This document shows positions 29,912 to 34,913 of a stretch of DNA of 34,913 nt, piece by piece. The stretch is taken from positions 1 to 34,913 of the forward strand of contig NZ_SCNL01000024.1 of the NCBI RefSeq assembly GCF_005502745.1, read 5' to 3'. Under the pieces are notes generated by a model that had not been told where the DNA came from, did no database searches, and worked only from the letters and a program-made list of their open reading frames with translations. The DNA is from Sphingomonas sp. 3P27F8 (GTDB taxonomy: Bacteria; Pseudomonadota; Alphaproteobacteria; Sphingomonadales; Sphingomonadaceae). The position numbers and the translations under genes are program-made. Within the stretch, counting starts at the first letter, position 1. Each line of letters opens with the position of its first letter.

Positions 29912-31107
29912 CTAAGGCCGCCGCCAAACGGGACCGCATTGCCGAAGCGCCGATCTGGCTTCAGGGCAGTTTCCGGCTGCTGTTCACCGGCGGCGCGCTC
30001 TGGGCGCTTGTCGTCGTCGCGTTCTGGGTCGGCGCGCTGGGTGGAGCGTGGTCCGTGCCGACGGCAATGGAGCCGCTTGTCTGGCATCAGCATGAGATGC
30101 TGTTCGGCTATCTCGGTGCGGTCATTGCCGGCTTCCTGAGCGCGGCGATCCCCAACTGGACCGGGCGGCCGGTGATGACGGGCTGGCCGGTGGCGGCGTT
30201 CGTCGGCTTGTGGGCGGCCGCCCGGCTCGCGGTGCTGTTCTCCGCCTATGTCCCGCCGCTCGTCGGCTCGGTGCTCGATGTCGGCTTCCTGCTCGCACTG
30301 TTCGGCTATGCGGCACGGCAGATCTTCGCGGCGCGCAACCGCAACAAGCCGATCCTGATCGTCCTCCTGCTGTTCGCCGCCGCCTGTGGGCTGGATCATG
30401 CCGCAGCGATGGGGCTGACCACCGATCCGGCTATCGGGATGCGGGCCGGCTTCGCGCTGGTCCTCATGCTGATCGCGATCATCGGCGGACGGATCATCCC
30501 GGTCTTCACCCGCAACTGGCTGACCAAGCATGGCCGCACGGACGGGTTGCCGATCATGGCCAACCGGTTCGACCATGCCGTGCTCGCGGTCACGGCGACT
30601 GCCCTGGCAGGCTGGGTGTTCGCACCGGCGGCGCATCCGGTGGCCTGGCTGCTGCTCGTCGCCGGCGCATCGCAAGCCGTGCGGCTGACCCGCTGGGCCG
30701 GGCTGAGTGTGATCGGCGATCCATTGGTCTTCGTCCTGCACGTCGCCTACGCATGGTTGCCGGCGGGCCTGCTGCTGCTCGGGGCTGCTATCTTGTGGCC
30801 TGTCGTGCCCGTATCGAGCGCGATGCATGCGCTGGGCGCCGGCGCGATGGCGGGAATGACACTGGCGGTGATGACGCGGGCGACACGCGGTCATACAGGC
30901 CGCCCGTTGGAAGCGGACGGTGCCACGGTCGCCATCTATGTGCTGGTCAATCTGGGTGCATTGCTGCGGGTCGCCGCGCCGCTGCCGCCGCTCGACTATA
31001 TGCTGAGCATTCGCCTGGCCGGCGGCCTGTGGGGCGGCGCCTTCCTGCTGTTCATCTTCGTCTATGGCCGCATGGCGTTGCAACGCTCCGCCAAGGGCGA
31101 AGCCTGA
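29908..31107 (+). CDS. nnrS: NnrS family membrane protein
   Basis: A 399-residue haem- and copper-containing membrane protein with about 12 helices, linked to nitric oxide metabolism and protection. Typical segments are FRLLFTGGALWALVVVAFW near the start, PLVWHQHEMLFGYLGAVIAG, then IPNWTGRPV and ALVLMLIAIIGGRIIPVFTR. The ATG at 29908 overlaps the norB stop (ATGA), and GGAGGAAGG lies just upstream. The two genes form an operon. Its stop is directly adjacent to the stop of the convergent cupin gene. Confidence 0.93.
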   Translation: MTKAAAKRDRIAEAPIWLQGSFRLLFTGGALWALVVVAFWVGALGGAWSVPTAMEPLVWHQHEMLFGYLGAVIAGFLSAAIPNWTGRPVMTGWPVAAFVGLWAAARLAVLFSAYVPPLVGSVLDVGFLLALFGYAARQIFAARNRNKPILIVLLLFAAACGLDHAAAMGLTTDPAIGMRAGFALVLMLIAIIGGRIIPVFTRNWLTKHGRTDGLPIMANRFDHAVLAVTATALAGWVFAPAAHPVAWLLLVAGASQAVRLTRWAGLSVIGDPLVFVLHVAYAWLPAGLLLLGAAILWPVVPVSSAMHALGAGAMAGMTLAVMTRATRGHTGRPLEADGATVAIYVLVNLGALLRVAAPLPPLDYMLSIRLAGGLWGGAFLLFIFVYGRMALQRSAKGEA

Positions 31108-31413
31108 TTACCGCGCCGCTGGCGTGTCGAACAAGATCGTGAGCAGCAGCCGCGCATCCTCGACGCCCTGAACCGAATGCTGATCGCCGCGCTCCAGATA
31201 GATCCAGTCTCCCGCGCCGAGCGCAATATCCTTGGGTCCCAACGTGACCAAACCTTCCAGGCAATGCAGCGTCAGATAACCGGCAACATGATGTGGCGGT
31301 ATGGTCGATCCCGCGGGAACGACGAGGTGAATGGCCTCGAACCGGTCGGATTTGACCAGCGCGACAGACCCCGTGGCCCCCCGCTCGGAAGCCAGCGTTG
31401 GAAGATGGACCAC
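31108..31413 (-). CDS. Cupin domain protein, 5' end affected by transposon
   Basis: About 101 residues from a GTG at 31413, covering a small cupin fold: SVALVKSDRFEAIHLVVPAG, then IPPHHVAGYLTLHCLEGLVT (the H-H and H metal-site region) and AGDWIYLERGDQHSV. The frame runs further upstream through the Tn3-type inverted repeat and into tnpA with no stop, so the original start is uncertain and may have been removed by the transposon. The gene is convergent with nnrS, stop to stop. Cupins of this kind are often near NO and denitrification genes. Function is unknown. Confidence 0.7.
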   Translation of the reverse strand: MVHLPTLASERGATGSVALVKSDRFEAIHLVVPAGSTIPPHHVAGYLTLHCLEGLVTLGPKDIALGAGDWIYLERGDQHSVQGVEDARLLLTILFDTPAAR

Positions 31414-31420
31414 TTCGCCG

Positions 31421-31458
31421 GGGGTCGGTACATAGAACGGACCCAGATATACGCTAAG
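31421..31458 (-). repeat. 38-bp terminal inverted repeat of a Tn3-family transposon
   Basis: Read outside-in, this begins GGGGTCGGTACATAGAACGG and ends TACGCTAAG, the hallmark GGGG...ACGCTAAG of Tn3/Tn21/Tn5393-type ends, exactly 38 bases long. Many positions match the Tn21 end, including AACGGA. The tnpA stop lies inside it. The other end is beyond the window. The flanking five bases are CGCCG. Confidence 0.85.
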
Positions 31459-34432
31459 GTTTCGCCGGACCTTCGACGGCGTGCATCTGGCGAAGCGGCC
31501 TGAGGGCGGACGATGGCGCATCGGGGTCGGTCCAAAGATAATCGCCGGTGAGGTTGATGTGCTGCCATCCGAGCGGCGAAAGGTGTTGCAACAGGTCCGG
31601 CGGGACCGACCGGCCGAGACTGGCAAGATGCATGCGGGCGGCTTGCAGGTAGGTCGTGTTCCACAGGACGATAGCACCGGCGACGAGGTTGAGCGCGCTC
31701 GCCCGATGGGTCTGGGCTTGCAGGGCGTGATCACGGATGCGGCCGATCCGGTGGAAGAAGATGGCGCGTTTCAGAGCATTTTCGGCCTCACCCTTGTTGA
31801 GTTCGCGGGTTGCGCGGCGCCGCTGTTCGGGCTGCTCGATCCAGTCGAGTGTAAACAGGGTGCGCTCGACGCGGCCGATCTCGCGCAGTGCCAAGGCCAG
31901 GCCATTGGCCCGTGGATAGGAGCCGAGCCGTTCCAGCATGATCGATGCACTCACGACGCCGGTGCGGATCGAGGTGCCCAAGCGCAGCACGTCGTCCCAG
32001 TGTGCGGCGATCAGGGCCTCGTCGATCCTGCCCGCGACCAGCGGCGCGATATCTGGGCCAGGTTCGATTCCGTTGAACAGGTGAAGCCGGCGCGCGGCGA
32101 TGTTAGGGATGCGCGGCGCGAACCGGAATCCAAGTAGATGGCATAGCGCAAACACATGGTCGGAAACGCCCCCACCATCGACGTGATGCTCCTCAATGTG
32201 CAGATCGGCACCATGATGGAGCAGCCCGTCCAGCACCTGCGCCGCCTCGCTTGCGGATGCGGAGATGACGGTGGAATGAAACGGCGCGTAGCGATCCGAG
32301 ACATGGCTGTAGAAGGAGACAGCAGGCTCCGCCCCCTTGTGCGGATTGACTGCGCCGGTCGCCTGAGCACGGCGATCAAGCAGGAAGTTCTGACCGTCCG
32401 AACTGGACGAGGTCCCGGACCCAAACAGGGCGGCGAGCGGCGCGGTGTGCTGGGCATTGACCAACCGGGCGAGAGCCCTACCGTAGGTTTCCTCGCGTAA
32501 ATGCCATGAGGCGAGCCAACTGAGTTGGCGTTGGGTCACGAGATCGCAGGCTTCTGCCATGCGCTTATGGCCAAGATTGGTCGCATCGGCGAGCACCGCC
32601 GTCAGGATAGCGCGGGGTTCATCGGCAACCCGACCGCTTTGCAGATGCGTGAAGCACTGGCTGAAACCGGTCCATCGATCGACTTCAGCAAGGAGATCGG
32701 TGATGCGGATCGCGGGCAGATGGGCGTAGAGCGGCGCAAGGGCGCTATCCGCTTCATCCGGCGTGACCGCCTTCAACGGCGAAATCCGCAGCTTGCCAAG
32801 GCTGAGTTGTACGTCTTCCAGCGCGTCCGTCTCCGCCTTCCGCTCGACCTCTGCCAATCTCCGGGCGAGACGGGTACGCCGTTCGTCCAGCCAGGCACTG
32901 GCCGTATCGGGTGCCGGGATCGGCAAAGGGCCGGCTGCGCGCATGGTGGCAAATACCGGACTTGGAATAAGCTGTTGCTCGACGGCACGATAGCGTCTGC
33001 TTCCCTCGACCCACATGTCGCCGGCACGAAGCCTGTCACGAAGCTCGACTAGGACGCAAAATTCATAAACTCTGCGATCGGGAATGCCGGGGCCGATCGC
33101 GCGACGCCAGGCCTGCCGAATGAAGGCAACTGGTGTATCCGGCGGCAGTTTTTTCAGGCGACCTAGATGAAGGTCGCGCATGATAGCGACTGCTCGCGCG
33201 AGCGTATGGCAGGCCGGGACCGCTCCGAACGTGAACGAGGCGATGAACAAGGGACCGACCTGTCGGAGAACGGGGTAGTTGGTTGCGGCGACGGTAACGG
33301 GATCGACGGCATCGGGGCGGATCAGCTTGCGGGCTTCATCGACTTCACGGCCAAGATCATCCCATCCAACTGCGGCCTCGACCGCGGCGCCGATGTCGCC
33401 GCCCGACACCTTGGCAGTGAGCAGGGCATCGCCGAGCCGGGCAAGTAGCCGGATCTTACCGTTGATGTTGCGCCGGTCGCGCTTGAGCGCTGTGTCTGCG
33501 CTGTTCTGCTCGCGCCGAAACATCTGACCCAGCAGGCGGTCGAACATCAGCACCGCATCGTCGGTGAGCGTGACGATGGTTTCGAGTACGGTTGCCGCCA
33601 GCGTCGCACGGCGCCGCGTTGCTTGCAGCGTTCGGACATGTTGCGCCGTCAGCCGAGCCCCTTCCTGACAGAGGCGTCGCAGGCGTTCAGGATGTATGCC
33701 TGCCGCGATATCGGGATCGATCCCAATATCGCGCAGCAGAGCTAGCCGCCGGATGATGACGGCGAACGTCTTGCGACCGGGCTTGCCGGGCGGCTGCCGC
33801 ACCCATCCGAGGCCGCTGAGGTTCGTGCCGGCGTGAGGCAGAAGAAGGGCATCAAGCAGACGGCGTTGCCCAGTCTCCAGCCCTCGGGTCAGATGCTCGG
33901 CGACATGGCGCTCGGCGTCGAGCAGCGCCTGCGCAACCATCCGTTCGACCGAACTGATGCCAGGTACGATGATGCGCCGTCGTCGGCACTCGCCTAGTAG
34001 CGACCGTGCCAGCCCAGCCCCGCTGGTCGTCGTCAGCGCAATCGGCAGCAGCCATTCCTGCAACGCCGCTCGCAATGGCCGGCTGAACTGTGTGAACCCA
34101 AAGCCCTCGCGCAGCGCATCGAGCTGTTCGTACCGGGTCGGGCCGCGCGTCGCATAATCGGCCAGCACCTCGGGCGCGATCTGCAATTGCTCGGCGACGA
34201 ACGCGAGCGGCGTATCGGGGATCAATTCGCCCGGGCGCAGCAAACGGCCGGGATAGCGCAGCGCGCATAGCTGGATCGCGAAACCCAGACGATTATGCGG
34301 TCGCCTGCGGCGCACGATGATAGCCAGGTCATCCTCACTCAACGTCCAGTGCTGAACGAGCGTGGTTTCATCATCGGGAAGTGCGAGCAACGCCATGCGT
34401 TGCTCGTCCGACAGCACGGCGCGACGAGGCAT
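31454..34432 (-). CDS. tnpA: Tn3-family transposase TnpA
   Basis: A 992-residue TnpA, a full length for the family. The N-terminal part (LSDEQRMALLALPDDETTLV) is a DUF4158-type domain. The catalytic core has SFYSHVSDRYAPFHSTVI (first Asp), VDGGGVSDHVFALCHLLGF (second) and the acidic helix near NKGEAENALKRAIFFHRIGR. The end reads LGWQHINLTGDYLW and then RPLR. I chose ATG 34432, four bases after the tnpR stop; an upstream in-frame ATG at 34483 would overlap tnpR. There is no ribosome site, so coupling to tnpR is likely. Its stop lies inside the 38-bp inverted repeat. Confidence 0.96.
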   Translation of the reverse strand: MPRRAVLSDEQRMALLALPDDETTLVQHWTLSEDDLAIIVRRRRPHNRLGFAIQLCALRYPGRLLRPGELIPDTPLAFVAEQLQIAPEVLADYATRGPTRYEQLDALREGFGFTQFSRPLRAALQEWLLPIALTTTSGAGLARSLLGECRRRRIIVPGISSVERMVAQALLDAERHVAEHLTRGLETGQRRLLDALLLPHAGTNLSGLGWVRQPPGKPGRKTFAVIIRRLALLRDIGIDPDIAAGIHPERLRRLCQEGARLTAQHVRTLQATRRRATLAATVLETIVTLTDDAVLMFDRLLGQMFRREQNSADTALKRDRRNINGKIRLLARLGDALLTAKVSGGDIGAAVEAAVGWDDLGREVDEARKLIRPDAVDPVTVAATNYPVLRQVGPLFIASFTFGAVPACHTLARAVAIMRDLHLGRLKKLPPDTPVAFIRQAWRRAIGPGIPDRRVYEFCVLVELRDRLRAGDMWVEGSRRYRAVEQQLIPSPVFATMRAAGPLPIPAPDTASAWLDERRTRLARRLAEVERKAETDALEDVQLSLGKLRISPLKAVTPDEADSALAPLYAHLPAIRITDLLAEVDRWTGFSQCFTHLQSGRVADEPRAILTAVLADATNLGHKRMAEACDLVTQRQLSWLASWHLREETYGRALARLVNAQHTAPLAALFGSGTSSSSDGQNFLLDRRAQATGAVNPHKGAEPAVSFYSHVSDRYAPFHSTVISASASEAAQVLDGLLHHGADLHIEEHHVDGGGVSDHVFALCHLLGFRFAPRIPNIAARRLHLFNGIEPGPDIAPLVAGRIDEALIAAHWDDVLRLGTSIRTGVVSASIMLERLGSYPRANGLALALREIGRVERTLFTLDWIEQPEQRRRATRELNKGEAENALKRAIFFHRIGRIRDHALQAQTHRASALNLVAGAIVLWNTTYLQAARMHLASLGRSVPPDLLQHLSPLGWQHINLTGDYLWTDPDAPSSALRPLRQMHAVEGPAKP

Positions 34433-34436
34433 TGGG

Positions 34437-34800
34437 TTAGGCTTTGGCGGGCGGCGCCCAACCGATCCGGGCAAGAGTGCCAATCAAGGTCGAACGCGGC
34501 ACCTTGAAGGTGCGACAGACGGATGCCTTGCTTGCTCCGCCATCAAGCGCGGCAGTAATCCGTTCAAGGGTCTCAGTGTCGATCATGGGAGGCCGTCCAC
34601 CCTGGCGCCCTCGACGCTTTGCAGCCGCCAGTCCCGCCATCACCCGCTCGCGCGTCAGCGCGCGCTCATATTGCGCCAGCGCGCCGAACAGCGAAAATAG
34701 CAGTTCGCCGTGCGGCGTGTTCGTATCCATCTGCTCAGTCAGCGAACGGAACGCGATGCCACGCGCCTTCAGGTCAGTGACGATCGCCAGCAAATGCGGC
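34437..34800 (-). pseudogene. tnpR: Tn3-family resolvase gene tnpR, 5' end cut by IS6100
   Basis: About 120 C-terminal residues of a serine resolvase: RSLTEQMDTNTPHGELLFSL, then FGALAQYERALTRERV, a GRPP segment and the DNA-binding helix-turn-helix (KASVCRTFKVPRSTLIGTL). The catalytic N-terminal half, with its serine and the arginines, is missing, because the frame runs straight into the IS6100 end at 34800/34801. Without it the transposon could form cointegrates but not resolve them with its own enzyme. The missing 5' part may lie beyond the IS6100 copy. Confidence 0.9.
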
Positions 34801-34913
34801 GGCTCTGTTGCAAAGATTGGCGGCAGTCAGAGGTAGGCTGTCGCTCTGCGCCGATCAGGCGGCTGCTGCGAAATGGTGGTTGAGCATGCCCATGGCCTCC
34901 GTCAGCGCCGAGG
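34801..34913 (-). mobile_element. IS6100 (IS6 family), truncated by the window edge
   Basis: The sequence starts GGCTCTGTTGCAAAG, the inverted repeat of IS6100, inserted in tnpR. The transposase C-terminus follows on the minus strand. The rest is outside the window. Recognition is from memory of the IS6100 end. Confidence 0.92.
34855..34913 (-). CDS. tnpA: IS6100 transposase, C-terminal end only
   Basis: Nineteen codons read SALTEAMGMLNHHFAAAA and then TGA, which is the end of the IS6100 (IS6-family DDE) transposase. It is partial because the window ends. The stop lies about 55 bases inside the IS end. Confidence 0.9.
   Translation of the reverse strand, partial: SALTEAMGMLNHHFAAAA

Noticed and set aside
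29611..31083. Open frame of about 490 codons on the minus strand opposite norB and nnrS
   Set aside because: Product is low-complexity (Gln, Arg, His, Asp), without motifs or ribosome site; both genes on the plus strand are certain.

Overview
The window is GC-rich, densely packed alphaproteobacterial DNA. Gene content (N-type ATPase, copAB, qNor/NnrS, TTG and GTG starts, 4-bp ATGA overlaps) suggests a sphingomonad-like organism, and the many transposon ends and decaying genes suggest a plasmid or genomic island. The taxonomic guess is inference; there is no rRNA or other marker gene here.

Layout, left to right. (1) 1-3447, minus strand: an N-ATPase operon, atpD-atpC-atpQ-atpR-atpB-atpE, whose atpF is cut after nine codons at about position 112. 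The sequence beyond begins TGTC and resembles the end of a Tn402/Tn5053-type (tni) transposon. atpA and atpG are not in the window. (2) 3619-11426, all minus strand: AraC-type regulator, DUF5676-like and DUF2933 small membrane proteins, an isoprenylcysteine-methyltransferase-like protein, a Bax inhibitor-1 protein, a P1B-type ATPase with CPD instead of CPC, a class-I PPK2 polyphosphate kinase and an ATP-grasp-like protein. (3) 11520-19870: copper resistance, with a SAM methyltransferase, a DUF411 protein, a decayed DUF305-like gene, copB and copA, a CnrY/CnrX/CnrH-like anti-sigma, sensor and ECF sigma set, a cytochrome c, and copCD. (4) 19882-21550: a protein with a helix-hairpin-helix-like region and a PD-(D/E)XK-like motif beside an orphan FliQ/HrcS-family membrane protein. 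(5) 21863-26883: a thioredoxin-reductase-like flavoprotein, a CPC-type copper ATPase with YHS and heavy-metal-binding domains behind a MerR-type promoter, CueR, a cysteine-rich four-helix copper-storage protein, then remnants of a cytochrome c and a PepSY protein. (6) 27180-31413: an IS3-family orfA fragment, quinol-dependent nitric oxide reductase, NnrS, and a convergent cupin gene. (7) 31421-34913: one end of a Tn3-family transposon (38-bp inverted repeat, full tnpA, truncated tnpR) interrupted by an IS6100 copy that runs off the window.

Taken together this is a metal and redox stress island. Periplasmic copper would be oxidised and bound by CopA/CopB/CopC/DUF411, imported or relayed by CopD, exported from the cytoplasm by the two P-type ATPases, and buffered by the Csp protein. 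CueR would control the ATPase it follows. The CnrYXH-like set probably controls copAB. The N-ATPase, PPK2 and AraC-led cluster may support ion balance and energy under stress. NO reductase and NnrS add nitrosative-stress defence. The least explained parts are the FliQ/nuclease-like pair, the CPD-type ATPase cluster, and the use of a CnrX-type sensor in a copper locus.
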